DNA of 64,000 bases, from the NCBI RefSeq assembly GCF_032854445.1, contig NC_088299.1:3821001-3885000 (forward strand). Reading direction: 5' to 3'. Shown piece by piece: positions 35,701 through 47,690 of this stretch. Positions within the stretch are counted from its first letter, which is position 1. The number at the start of each line of letters is the position of its first letter. The notes under the pieces were generated by a model. The model saw only the letters and a list, made by a program, of their open reading frames with translations, searched no databases and was not told the DNA's origin. The position numbers and the translations under genes were made by a program. The DNA is from Liolophura sinensis. Its lineage: Eukaryota; Mollusca; Polyplacophora; Chitonida; Chitonidae.

Positions 35701-37901
35701 GCCAAGTGGTTCCTATTATGTAAAAAGCTCATTTGTGTTAAGGCACAGGTTAATGTCTCCTCTAGGAGATAACAGCAAAGTTACCACCTGTGTGCTTTTG
35801 AAGCGGTCTGGAAAGTAGAACAGCCCGTCGAGAGAACTGAAGAAAAATAAGCCCGTCAACTTCAAATAAAACTGTATTCACTTGAGGCTAATAAAATTAA
35901 CCGGGGACCTCTGTCAGAATGATTGTTACCGGCTCCGTTTTCCCCGCTTTTACCTTTTACCTAATCCGGCCCACATTGGCCGATTCTAACAGTGATGTAA
36001 TCTAGTTAGATGCCATCCTGTTCCAGGACAGGATGAAGTTTCGGCTTAATGTTGGTGCAGCTGCATGGTGTTCTCGCAGCCTTGGAGGCAAACATTCTTG
36101 TGTGGGCGACTTAGAGGTTGGTATCACATCGGGTATTCAGCTGGAAAAGCTAAATCTTTTCAGTGAACGAATGATCGGGTTCGTTGCGCCAACAATAGTA
36201 CAAACAAATACAGCATCAAATGGATCGCCTCTTCCTTTTACAGCCGATGGTATCGTAGAAATGGTTTCCTCAGCACAGCAAATAAAAGCTTGTGATTGTT
36301 TGGACTTCAAATTGGCTGATATAAGGCTATCATAACAAATACCCAGAGCGAATGTCTCGCGATAAACTGAATCAAAAGTCATTGATGGCACTCCCAATTG
36401 ATTTCCATTCCATTCCTTGTTACAGTCCAGTGTACTTAAAATTACAGATGGATGTCCTGTTGTATCTTACTGAGCATCAGGAGGTCTAGTCGAGATGTGA
36501 CTTTTCCTGCAAACGATTCAGCTGAGCATGTGGTGTTCTCATAGAGATACAGTTTATTCTTTTATTATACAGAGATAAACTCAAAGGGGATCTGCAAAGA
36601 CATAAGTACAGACTGACGGTTTGTTTATCTGACATTGTTCTATTCACTGTTTGTTAAATAAGTGAGTTGATGGATTCTGAAAGAAAATATAAAACTAGAT
36701 TGTAAACGCGGGCAAAATAATTCTATTTGTTAAGGTCGTTCACCACTGGATATTTTTTTGTGGAGACAGGGAATATCTTATTTTTCACCTTGGTCACTTG
36801 CTAAAGTATAAGGTTTAGAGTAAGATGCCCTCGTTCAAAAATTAAGATATCTGTTACTATGGAGTTCTTGTACCTCTTCTGAGATTATCTGTTGGAACTA
36901 CATGTATCTACAGTGGAACCGTTGCTTTCATTCACTGGTTTCATGGGATGGTTTAGTAATGATTCAAACACTTCAGCGTTAAATTCTAACAGTTATATAT
37001 AGTAAATCATACATTACCAGGCCTCAACGCTATAATTTTTCATTTAAAACTTTTGTGAGTATTTCGGTTTTAGGCGTTTTTCTCCAAGCGTACGTAAACC
37101 TGACGGGACTTGTTTCGCCTGTCTAAACAAAGCTTCTATCGCCTGTGTTTTTGTCTATTATGGCTTCAGTGGCCGTATCATGGTGACAACCAGTGATAGA
37201 CACCGTGGAATTATACGCCTGTGTGAATTTATGAGCCTCCGCAAGGATGAAGCGAGACTAATGCGAGATTAGGCACTTTTCAGGAGTGTTCGAGGTCATC
37301 CTGGGGGGGGGGGGGAAGGACAAGGTGGCTGTTTTAATACACACAGCTTCCCAAGCCAGATCAGGCGTTAAACATCTTAGTTTGTCCATCTTGACCATCA
37401 TTGGACATCATTGGCACCGATATGAAAACGCCACTATCGAGTTACCATTTACCGAGAAATATTGATAACGGCGATAATGGATAATGGCAGACAGAAATAA
37501 CCAAACAGATGATCGGATGGATCGCATTACCAATACGGCCAGCAAAATAAAGCGGTTCGTGACGAGGAATTTCTTTAAAAAAAAAATGGTATAAAACGCC
37601 CAAAATCTCACGGCTCTGGCCATTCATTTAATAAAAACAACCCCTACGAAACAACGTGAAATGTAATCGCTGATGCAATCCCTGATGGCAAGTTTAATTT
37701 TAGTCATACGTTAACCATGAAATGCCTTCATTTTAAGTTGCAGGCAAGAAAGCTGTATTCAGACCAAATCATATGGCTTTTAAATGTCTTTGATACTGTA
37801 GATTACTTTCCATCTTCATTAAAGTTCACTGACCAAGATCAGGTTGCTACTAGATGCATTTTCATCACTGAAGCCAGGTCTTGTAGCCGCTCCCATGTAG
37901 A

Positions 37902-38085
37902 GTATTTATTTGATTGGTGTTTTACGCCATACTCAAGAATACTTCATTTACACTTCATAAAACTGGTCAGAACCCGGGGTAAACCGACGACCATTCGCAG
38001 ACTGCTGACAGACCTTCCCACATATACGGTGGGAGAGGATGCCAGCATGAACTGGATGTGAACTCACATCGAACGCATTGGTGAG
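37902..38085 (-). mobile_element. Old SINE copy
   Basis: 'tatttgattggtgttttacg', 'ccatactcaagaatacttca', 'cccacatatacggtgggaga' and 'gatgccagcatgaactgg' keep the minus-strand SINE order into the head ('tgtgaactcacatcgaacgc'). Substitutions and a small body deletion mark it as old. Directly after it, 38107-38150 holds a second SINE tail scrap ('atttgattggtgttttatgt'). Confidence 0.8.
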
Positions 38086-39409
38086 AATCTATGTAGAATA
38101 TTAATAATTTATTTGATTGGTGTTTTATGTTTGTATTCAAGACTACCACGTAGAATAAGGTGTGGGGATACTTAATTTAGTTCTGACTTGAATACAACTG
38201 TAGCTAGCCGAAACATATTTAGGTATTATATTACAAGATTTGGTGTTAGCATGTGTCGATGTTAGCATGTGCGGAGCAAGTTCCGCATCCATGATTTCCA
38301 TCACAAAAACGTAGTCTGAGCAAATACGACAAAATTATTCACTCAATGAAGCCAAAATAACAGCACACAATCCATGTTTTGGCCCTTTGCCGCCTGTTTT
38401 AATACATTATACAGCTTTTTTTTGGTATTTTGTAACTAATCGTCAGCCGAGTTGTTCTGATCAAAGCAGCAAGTCTTCAGGGCATTGTAGTCGTCAAAAG
38501 AATCTTGGTGGAAGTCTTTAGAATTTCCAGCGGCGACAGGCTTTGTTCCGTTTCCGATCTTCGAAGGGATCGACGATCTGCTATCTTGGATATTCCCAAC
38601 ATCAGCGTTTTAACAACTGTCAAATGTTTGTCCCGCATTCGAGACGAAACTAAAGCTCTTGGATGTGTTGGAGAAAAAAAAGAAAATAATTTCTTTGGAT
38701 ATTCATCAATATCTACTTTTTAACATCAAACAACAAATGCCTTACACAATATTTCACATTAATGGACATAGAAAAAAATGGAGACGGTGCCGTTATATAA
38801 GATGTTATTATAAACCCTCGAAGGTAATTCGGCTAAAATAATGGAAAAACGTCCCAGAGTGTTCTTCTAATTGACTATCTCAGATGCAGGAACACGCCCC
38901 GCATAAACCTGGTGGTATTCCGTAATCAGAAAGGAGATGACCTTTTCCTAGGGCTCCATACTTATTTCACAGACATGACTCTTTTCTAATCACACACATT
39001 AGACCCTAGTCTATTGATATAATTAGACAAGATCTTGCCCTGTGTATTTTCCAGAAAGAAGTCGGGAAAGCAATGAAGATCAACAGGAACAACAAAGAAG
39101 TTGTTATCATAGAATTTCGAAATGTAAGTTAAACGCAGTGTTACACAATACTGTACTCATGAAAATGGGACACTCAATTCGATGTTTGATTGGTTTTGGC
39201 AGCATCACTGGCGATGTGGTCAATTAGTATATTTGGCCTGAATCTTTAAGTATAATTACATATTTTTTCTGCATGGTCCCCATCAGAAGGTTTATGCATT
39301 TAAACTTTTCTAGGTTATACATTTTAAAACATATAAATTTGTTTTCAACTTTTATGATGTTTGCGTTAATTAATTTGTTTTGCAAATTTAGCAAAACCTG
39401 TTTTTAAAC

Positions 39410-39478
39410 ATGTTCTCGCCTCGATATGGCTACAGTATCGCCTTTAGCCGAATTCATTTATTCATCCATTCTTTAAGC
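39410..39478 (+). mobile_element. LINE 3'-end scrap with ATTC-type tail
   Basis: 'tctcgcctcgatatggctac' then 'gcctttagccgaattcattt' ends in an ATTC/ATTT-rich tail. The same kind of end ('...gccataatcattcattta') occurs at about 42090-42155 and 54510-54575 and resembles the tail of the LINE ending at 28182 ('ataagccattatcattcatt'). These are probably severely 5'-truncated LINE insertions. Confidence 0.5.
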
Positions 39479-39544
39479 GTAAAGGAAATGGCTTGTGTTC
39501 CGAATGCAGGGGTTTTGTTTTGTATTTGGTGATACGACCATGTC

Positions 39545-39960
39545 TGTTAACATTGTATAATATATTTTTTTAAATTTTTTTGATTTGTTAGTGTCTGACC
39601 CACATTTGTTTCTCTATGTACGTTATAGCCTGCACTGTAATTCAGTCAAGTGTTCTCGAGGCTTCGGTGTTTTTGAATTTTGTGTCATTGTAAATAGAGT
39701 GTATGTTCTGGAAATATGTTCTTACCGAACTGTCATCCGTAGATTGAGTAGATTTATTTGTGTTCATTTGCGTATTATTGTCAGTATTATTTGTCCATCT
39801 TGTTAAAATATATGTATTGAACTTATTCAAGCCTCTTCGTATTTCTTTGTTTGATCTTGTGTAAGGCCTATGGCTGATCTGAAAGTTAAAAAAGCCAATT
39901 GTTTCTCGTCTTTACTCTCCGACAGTGGTGCCCTTACCTACTGGGGGATTGTCCGAGAAC
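39545..39960 (+). mobile_element. Possible LTR and primer-binding region of a Ty3/gypsy-like element
   Basis: Immediately upstream of the gag remnant, 'ctgggggattgtccgaga' (39941-39958) resembles the tRNA-Pro-type primer-binding sites known from several LTR elements and gammaretroviruses (TGGGGGnTTGTCCG). The preceding 'gacagtggtgccctta' would be the LTR end, comparable with the 'gacagtttgggtcgtaaca' ends of the solo LTRs. A left end near 39545-39587 ('tgttaacattg' or 'tgttagtgtctg') is a guess. No second LTR was found downstream. Confidence 0.35.
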
Positions 39961-39986
39961 TAAAATCTGCTTGTGCCAGATTTTAG
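39960..39986 (+). other. Perfect stem-loop next to the primer-binding site
   Basis: ctaaaatctg, a 7-base loop, then cagattttag form a perfect 10 bp hairpin just after the proposed primer-binding site, in the leader before gag. Leader hairpins of LTR elements often serve RNA packaging or dimerisation, but that role is inferred here. Confidence 0.6.
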
Positions 39987-40100
39987 CACGTTAATTGTCA
40001 GCTTGTGTAGCGGTGTTTTGGTTCCTGTTTTGGATCAAACAGAGGTTCACATTTTGTACAAATATTTATGTTGTTTCTCTGTACACCATATTGTGTCATT

Positions 40101-40930
40101 ATGGCTGAAAAAATTAATGTAGAGTCATTCCTTGATTGTGAGGCTTAGTCAGTTGTTAAGCTGTCTGAGTAAAGGTAGGCAGATTAAAGAAAATATCTGA
40201 CAAGTTTGAATTAGACTTAAACCAAATCTTAGAAAAAGGGATATGGTGGATGAAATTAGCAAACACTTGAACTTAGGTAATACTTTACCTATTACGGGTC
40301 AAAGTAGTGAGTTGAATAAACTTCAGTTAGAGATGAAAAGGTTTACGTTAGAACAGGAAGAAACTGGAAGAGAAGAAATTGAGTTAGAGAAAAGTTGAAA
40401 TTAGAAAAGTTAGAGAAAGAGAAACAGATAGGAGTTCAAACTGAAGGAACACCAGGTTAAAAGTTGTGATGATGAAGCTGTTAGTCGTAGTCACCGAGGA
40501 TTTGATTTGGTTCGAACATTCGATTATTGCCCAAGTTTGATAAGGATGTAGAAAGATTTTTTCTGTCCTTTGCGAAAGTGGTTGTTAGCTTGGAATGGTG
40601 TGAAAGGTACTGGGCAATGTTACTGCAGGGAACAACTGAAGGTAAAGCTGCACAGGTGTATGATGCTTTGTTGGTAGATCAGAATATAGATTACAACACA
40701 GTTAAGGCAGTGGTTTAGTCTCCTTATGAGCTTGAAATGGAGGCCTACAGGCAGAAGTTCAGACAGTTAAGGAAACAATGGAGAAACTTACGTGGAGTTT
40801 CCTAGGGGTAAAGAAACACTGTTTCAGCTGAGTACAGAGCTGGTACAGAGCTCTGAAGTTAGATCATTCTTTTGAATTTGAGGGGTTTGTTCTCTTGGGG
40901 GAATTTAAGAGCAGGTTCCTAATAAGGTCA
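40101..40930 (+). pseudogene. LTR-retrotransposon gag remnant (SCAN-like)
   Basis: From ATGGCTGAAAAAATTAATG at 40101 the frames read MAEKINVESFLDCEA, then a Glu/Lys-rich coiled-coil-like stretch (LNKLQLEMKRFTLEQEE, about 40318-40370). LPKFDKDVERFFLSFAKVV (about 40524), WAMLLQGTTEGKAAQVYDAL and NIDYNTVKAVV follow. After a stop come SPYELEMEAYRQKFRQLRK (about 40720-40775) and FEFEGFVLLGEFKSR (about 40873-40917). This is the gag layout, with a SCAN-like alpha-helical part, of Ty3/gypsy-type elements. The YELxxEAYRQKFR motif is shared with the gag scrap at 59191. Several stops and shifts break it. No pol region follows, so the element is dead. It sits inside array unit U3. Confidence 0.8.
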
Positions 40931-43900
40931 AAGTTTACTCGGCCTTTATTCAAATAAATATGACCACTTTAAGTGTGGAAATAGCGGGACAGTAACAAGG
41001 AAATGGTAGTAATATCACCAGATTCACAGATATCATATCAGGGACAGATTAGGATGTGTTTAGAGAATGTGACTCTTTACTGTGATTGGACGAGGACGGA
41101 CAGAAGAGTAAATAACTTCAAAATACTTAACAGTTGCTAAAGCAGGGGGAAAAAATGAAAATGTTGCTGATGATATTTTTTCTTATGCATTAGTCTATTT
41201 GCGTCTTGGTGCTAATCTCCAGTCAATTCAGTGCAACTCTCTTAGTCCAAGATGTCTTCTCTCCGTCGAGTACAGAAACCTTTTTAGGCAATGGAAAAAT
41301 TGTTAAGACATTGTTCACAACTTATAATGACATGCATTAGCGCCAATGCCACTTAAAAGCGGCGGCGAGAAAAACAGACCCTGGATCGACAGACGAGCAT
41401 AGCCTCTCTATAGACTCATAATGAACTCCCACGCCTATAACTGAGGAGTAAATTATAACAAGATACTAGTAAGAAGGCAACTATGTGTGAATTATATTTT
41501 GGGCTCCTTCGGCTTACTGAGCCACTTGGCTTGTCATTTTACCGAGATAATTGCAAACCTGTCAGTATTAATAACCAGCTGTTTATTAATCATTAGTCTA
41601 TCACGATGCCCTGAATTAAGATCGATGTCTGGTCTTCCTTGTTTACAGACAATGATCCTCTTACACGGGACGTGAAACAGTGTAGGTTATCTTGACCATA
41701 GTCAAGAAAACACGGCTTTATGCCAAAATCGCCTTTGTTATCTTTGATGAACACTAGGAATTCAGCTTTATGGCAACCTGCCGAATACTTCTACTTCTAA
41801 CAACTTTGAATTTTGTTTCACCGGTTGACGGCCTGGCCCGAGGATCACAAAGTAATATCAGACTTAAATCAACATTTCAAATTATTTTAAAATTGTCTTT
41901 TCTCCTTTGACAAGGTCAAAATATTGCTTGACAACGTACGTTCTGGGTAACTTATTGTACAACAAATTTCAGGTAAAATGACGGAATGGAACATACCAAA
42001 TTTAATGATTGAAGTTTTGGTTTAAGTCTATGATTGCTTCCTGATCCCGCAGCCTGATCTGTGATGTTCAATTCTCCAAGTTTAAACAACGTTCTCGCCA
42101 CTATGTGGCTGCACAGTGCCGGTGTGGCGTAAAGCCATAATCATTCATTTATTTATTCATCCTTCCAACTCGCCATTCCCATGTCGGTACAAAATTTATT
42201 ATACAAAACCCTTGAAATATTTAACATTTGTGGAGTGTTATGTAGGTTAACTGAACTCAAGAAGTAAGTCCCGATATTGCCAAATAGAGCACGACAAATT
42301 CGGAGCCAATTCAATGCAAACCACTAAAGTCGTTATAACTTTTCTTTCCATAACTATATAGCCAGAAAATTCAGAATCCTGGCCTGATTTGCAGATAATT
42401 TGCTTACGCACATATTTTGAGATGTTTGCTTTCATAAAGGCATCGTGGCAAAGGTAATTCTGCATGGAGATATCGAATTCTATACGAGTTTTCAATTTAT
42501 CCGGTCTTTCTTTATAGCAGTGCTACTTTGTTTCCGGTAACTCACAGCGGGCAATATTGTCGGGACCTTATATTTTGTTAGAAATGCGTAACTGATCAAA
42601 GTTGTTGATTAATCGTGAACGGAATCGAACTGTGTTCAACTCTCCGCAAATTATTTTTAATATGTAAAAACAAACCTTTTCACTTCCGCATAGAGTAAAT
42701 TGTCCCCTCTCATAGATAGCTGATAGATAGTAAAGTATGGTTACCACCTTTGTGTTTTTTCAGGCAGTGTGGAAAGGAGGACGGCTAGACGGCTACGGCT
42801 AGAGAGGAGAAATATTTGCCCATGTTCTTCAATCAAGGTGCTTTTACTCAAGGTCATTCAGATTAACCAGGACCTTTACCTTTTGTCTTCCCCGTCTTTG
42901 TATTTTTCTTCTTTCCCACATCATTTTCGTCGTATCTAATCCCGACGTAATCTGGTTATATGTCATCCTGTTCCAGGTCGATATCAATCGGACTTAATTC
43001 CGGTGCAGCTGCAGGTTGTTGCAGACGGCTTGAAAGCTGACATAAGCTCAGATATAAAGGTAGAAAAGCCAGAAACATTACGCTGTCAACGTATCACTCA
43101 ATAACGATAGCTCATACGATCGTGCCTTAAATGCAGCCCTTATTGGATCACGCGTCCGTGTAGGGTATTGGAGCCGATGGTAATGTGGAAATCGCTTACG
43201 CTTTGTTAGAACAGCAAACGACTCACTCTAGAACACGGCGTCAAAAAGTGCGGGTCGCACCCACTAGATGTAGAACAAAACTTTGATCCAATATTGGCTC
43301 ATTTGAACTTTGCGATTCTGTCAGAAATTGAGCTTGATGCATTACGTTGTCATTTAGGTCAAATAATATTATTATGATTAGACACAAAAAAATTGTCACC
43401 ATCTTTGTATAGACTTGTACTGGTAGCAGTTATAACACACCACAAACCTGCATTTCTGGGGGCTTCATTTTAGTTGACACAGAATTCTACTTTACATACC
43501 CTATACTGGAAAGAAAGAAAGTTACAACTGTGATGCAAGCTTTTTATAAGCCAGCGATCCATCAAGGGAAGCAGTAATTCAAACATTGGATTATTCGAAT
43601 AAAGTTCTTTTGCAAAATTGTTCATTTCCAAAGTGCATCAGTAGCCCTAAAACCTTGAAAGAAGGAAGATGGTTTTCATCACAGCCAAACTTGATAGAAA
43701 TGTTAAAGAGATTTAAAGGATCGTCTTTATTCATTGCTACAGAGAAGTTCAATCTAGCTCTGCAACCTGTGTTGATGACCTGTCAGTTATTTTCCGTCTT
43801 TAAAGTTCTAGCGGTAGTGACGCTACAAAAGTGAACAAAAATGGCTGCTTCAAGATTCGATCGGACTTTCTACTGAAGCATGGGAACATTCTCAGATACT

Positions 43901-44296
43901 GTATTTTAGTACACCCATCTGAAAAAGTCTATATGACACAGAATATGGACGCTGATCAGAAATGCTTTTACTTTGAATAGAGAAAAGTGGAATATTTCTT
44001 ACGTGCGTCAGGCCGTTACCATATGGAGCGTTCATAATCACTTAACCAATAAGATCACGTACATAAAGTGGAAAGCATTGTTGCAAATTCTAATACTACA
44101 AATCTGAATACAGTTCATTGATAACAGATGTGTATGTAGCACGCCTAGTAAGAAAATATACTATCGTTTATTCAGAATTCACAAAGGAATTCAATTTAAT
44201 TTATACTGACCACGCACACGTTCTTTCTGTTCAAGAAAAGCACATAGGTAAAATGTTAGCGTGCAAATATGCAATTCTTCACCCGTTAATAGTTCG

Positions 44297-44376
44297 TCTG
44301 TTTTGTTTTGTTTTGTTTTGTTTTTTTTTGTTTTTGTTTTTTTTTGTTGTTGTTTTTGTTGTTGTTTTTTTTTTCT
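44297..44376. repeat. T-rich (GTTTT/GTT)n low-complexity tract
   Basis: About 80 bp of nearly pure T and G in runs of GTTTT and GTT. It creates spurious Lys/Gln-rich frames on the minus strand. Confidence 0.95.
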
Positions 44377-46446
44377 GGTGGTACCATTAACTTGGGAGCC
44401 GACAAGTTCTGCGAGTAGTTCTGTGAGGGCTGCTTGCTGAGACTCTGGGGTAGGGAACAAGCGGTGCTGTAATTTTGGAACTGACACAAGAGATACATAT
44501 TTGATAAGCCATGAAGATAGCAACGCCACATCGACCTTGTGACAAAAAGTCGCTGTTTAGTGATTAGCAGCCTCTGCTAAATTCATTTTATAAATACACA
44601 AATGGCCTTGTATTATGTAAAAAGCTCCTTTGCCTCAAGGAAACGTGTAAATGTCTCCACAAGGAGATAACAGTAAACAGTTACCACCTCTGAGTTAGTC
44701 GACGGAACTGTAAAAAATTGATCGTTCACTTAAGCCAGGCTCAGCAAAGTTAAGGCCAGTCAGATTTACTAGAACCTCTCTCACACTGATTGCTGGAGGC
44801 TCCGTTTTTGCCCCTCATTTACCTTTTTTCTAATCCAGTCCTCATTCTCTGTACCTAACCCCGGTGTAATCTAGTTAGATGCCATCCGGTTCCAGGGTCA
44901 AATCAATTTTTTGTTTTAACGCCGGTGCTCCGCCAGGCCGCTCTTGGATCCTTATAGGCGGATTTACTGCATGCGAGGGTTGAGGCCTCTGTTTCTTTTT
45001 CGCTCTATTTTTCCTTTCCCCGCCCACATTTGCCGATGTAAGCCTAATCTGGTTAGGTTAAGGTCAGACTTCATGCTGCATAGGGCCTACCCATTACAGA
45101 GCGTGCGTCGCTCTCTGTATTCGCTTTATACCTCTGCCACCACGGCAAATTTTTATATTGAAATCTTCAACAACGTCGAGGTCACATGAGTCACAGTGTT
45201 AAGACGAGAAATGATGTCAGAAATCACTAAACTCTTTCTCTACCTTTGCTTCTAATAATACCCTATATACATGCACTCTCTTTATCTAAAGAATGTATAA
45301 CACGATTCTAACTAACACCTGAATCAATCTTACTGATGAATGCATAAATAGGTCAATACGGAAAGAGTTTAAATAGATTAACTATTTCTAATCGAGGCCA
45401 CCAGTTATGAGGCTAAGCGTAATCAAGCTCATATGCGTCGCTCAGGCTCCAAAGGTCAAGTTTGTCTAGAGGTGGCAGTGAAGTAAAGCGAGCGAAAGGA
45501 GTGGCACATTAGCGTTAAAGAGTACGCTAATACCGGTGCAACCGCAGGCTGTTCACGTAGCTTTGCAAATGAATTTACTGATTCGGCGGGTTAAAGGTTG
45601 ACATTAGCCCTGTTTTGAAGTCAGAAAAGTCAGGAATATTATGCTTTCAGTAAATCAGTGAGTAGGCCCGATGCTTTACTCGTCTTCATAAAGTGACAAC
45701 ATCACAGAAAACGTGCTTAGTGGCATTATGCCCACATGTTAAACTTCGGCAGCCTGTTCTTTTGCCACTTTGAGAACAGATTTGCCAAAAATCATTACAT
45801 TCTGCAGAAGTAAGGGACATTCATATTACTGTGGCTAAACTCAAGCAAACAGTACACAATGAACATCCCAGGCTTTAGGTTATGACTTGCGTTCTTTCCC
45901 AAGTTATTTTCTGGTGTTTTGTAGCTATTAGACAAGTTGTTGTAATCAAAGAAGAAATTGTATGGACATTTCTTTAAAGCATGTTCGTTCTCAAAATAAC
46001 TCTTGTTGGAAATCTCTGGAATCACCAGTGACAACAGACTTCAGTCCGTCTACCGACTTTTCAAAGGGACCAAGGATTTGTTATCCAGGATATCCCCAAC
46101 CGCACTCTTGAACACTCGTCAATACTCTCCCCTCTACGGCGTTTGAGGCGAAGCAAAGGCTGACCGATTTATTGGGGAAAAAACCAGTTTCTATCCATAT
46201 TTGTCAAGTTATAACGTCAAACAACAAAGACCATACGGAATATTTCACATTGATCGACTCTGAAAAAAGTGGGTGTCGGAGCTGTTTTCTTAACCCTCAG
46301 AGGCAATTTGGTCAAGATATTCGATAAACTGAGGAAGCCGGTCATCTTCCTGTACTCCTGAAAAGTATAGCCATTGTCAAGATTTTCACATTTCGTTCTT
46401 TGTGTATGAAACATTTAGTTAGTGTTCAGCTTTCATTCAGCATTCG

Positions 46447-46598
46447 GTACGAGGGAAGGTCTGCAAACAACCTGCGGATGGCCGTGGGTTTTCCCGGGCT
46501 CTGCCCGGTCTCCACCCACCATAATGCTGGCCGCTGTCGTACACGTGATATACTTTTGAGTACGGCGTAAAACACTAATCAAATAATCAAATAAACAA
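46447..46598 (+). mobile_element. 5'-truncated SINE
   Basis: 'aacaacctgcggatggccgt', 'ccaccataatgctggccgct' and 'gagtacggcgtaaaacacta' are the SINE body and tail on the plus strand, ending in an A-rich tract. The flanks attcagcattcg (46435-46446) and attcaacattcg (46599-46610) match at 11 of 12 positions and are the target duplication. Confidence 0.88.
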
Positions 46599-47389
46599 AT
46601 TCAACATTCGCCTTTCCTACATGTACTTTAGAATTACAGTTTTTGAAAAATTAGCCAAGTGCACAGGAATAAAAAGCGAGAGGTGACCTGAAATCTTCCA
46701 TAAAACCCGATTCCCTAGCCACATCATCCTGACAGATTTTTTATTAAGGTGAAATAATATTTGGATCTCAGTTACACTGTAATGAAAGTATTTTAATTAC
46801 AGCACTATTCTATAATTGCCCCAGATAGAACAAAAACCAAAAGCGACAAAAAAAGTTGTTCCTTCTTATTTCCACCAATAACTTTCCCCGGTGAAATGAA
46901 GGAAGGCAGTTCCCATATTAATTACTTTATGTTTGCTTGAACCTCTATAACGCTGCCATGTACGTAAGAATGTGTTTGGACTTAAATTGAACTCAGTCAT
47001 TACCTATGTGTTACTGTAAAAAAAATCTCATCCAAAAGCATTATAAAGAGCAGTTTTTGAAGCTATAAACACAGAGCAGGACACAAGGAGTGGTTATGCA
47101 GCATCTACAAAATGGCTTAAGGTAAAATTTAATAACAATAAAAAAATAATAATAAACAAAGAAATAAATAACAATGATACTCAAAAAGACGTAAAAGATT
47201 CCTTCAATAGATAATACAAGTATTACAATGTTATGTATTTTCTGGGCGGCATCCGAGATAAACTGAACGAGCGCTTACCCGTTATAATTATCTTTTGTCC
47301 TCTAAATGGTCGATTGAGCCACACATTTTATACCTGGGGAAGAATAATACAATAATTTGTGGTATGATATACATGCAGAGCTGGAAAAA

Positions 47390-47500
47390 CAATGTTGTAA
47401 ACCTGTGGATAGTTTTGGGTTTCCCCCGGGGCTCTGTTCGTTTTCCTCACACTGTAATCCTGGCAGCAGTCGTATAAGTGAAACATTCTTGAGTAAGGCA
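47390..47500 (+). mobile_element. Diverged SINE body/tail piece
   Basis: 'aaacctgtggatagttttgg', 'gtttcccccggggctctgtt' and 'gtcgtataagtgaaacattc' are SINE sequence with many substitutions. It runs directly into the second repeat family at 47490. Confidence 0.75.
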
Positions 47501-47690
47501 AGTAAGCCGCCCCACAATAGCCATTATATTGATACGGGTCAACCAGTCGTTGCACTATCGCCTTCATGCTGAACATCAAACTTCCTCTTTTAAGGTCTTA
47601 GGTGTGACTCGACACAAGGTTGACCGTGGATCTACCGCTCCCGGAGCCGACGCTGTACCAACTATGCCGGTTTAACGGAGACGAAATGGC
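47490..47690 (+). repeat. Second dispersed repeat family, copy 1
   Basis: 'aagtaagccgccccacaata', 'gccattatattgatacgggt', 'caaccagtcgttgcactatc' and 'catgctgaacatcaaac' recur, diverged, at 62360-62460 ('tataccgccccgcccgagcc', 'attatactgatacgcgccca', 'catgctgaacgccaagcgac'). The family has no coding frame and no internal tRNA boxes that I can see. I recall similar sequence in other molluscs but cannot name it. Confidence 0.6.

Larger units (their letters stand above)
35700..41320. repeat. Array unit U3 (decayed)
   Basis: This copy of the large unit has X near 35716-35800 ('tattatgtaaaaagctc', 'gttaccacctgtgtg'), 'gatgccatcctgttccagga' at 36010, P near 36378-36435 ('gatggcactcccaattgatt'), 'gagactaatgcgag' near 37256, M near 37419 ('tatgaaaacgccac', 'tcgagttaccatttaccg'), Q near 38509 and R near 38722 ('aacatcaaacaacaaa'). 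Two SINE pieces (37902-38150) and an LTR-retrotransposon remnant (about 39545-40930) interrupt it. The 100-codon frame at 36033-36335 overlaps the conserved block but is broken in units U2, U4 and U5. I therefore do not call it a gene. Confidence 0.6.

Noticed and set aside
36033-36335. 100-codon frame in array unit U3
   Set aside because: The homologous stretches in U2, U4 and U5 are interrupted, so the frame is not conserved.
44118-44529. 90- and 112-codon frames
   Set aside because: Both run through a T-rich low-complexity tract; their Phe/Val and Lys/Gln runs carry no information.
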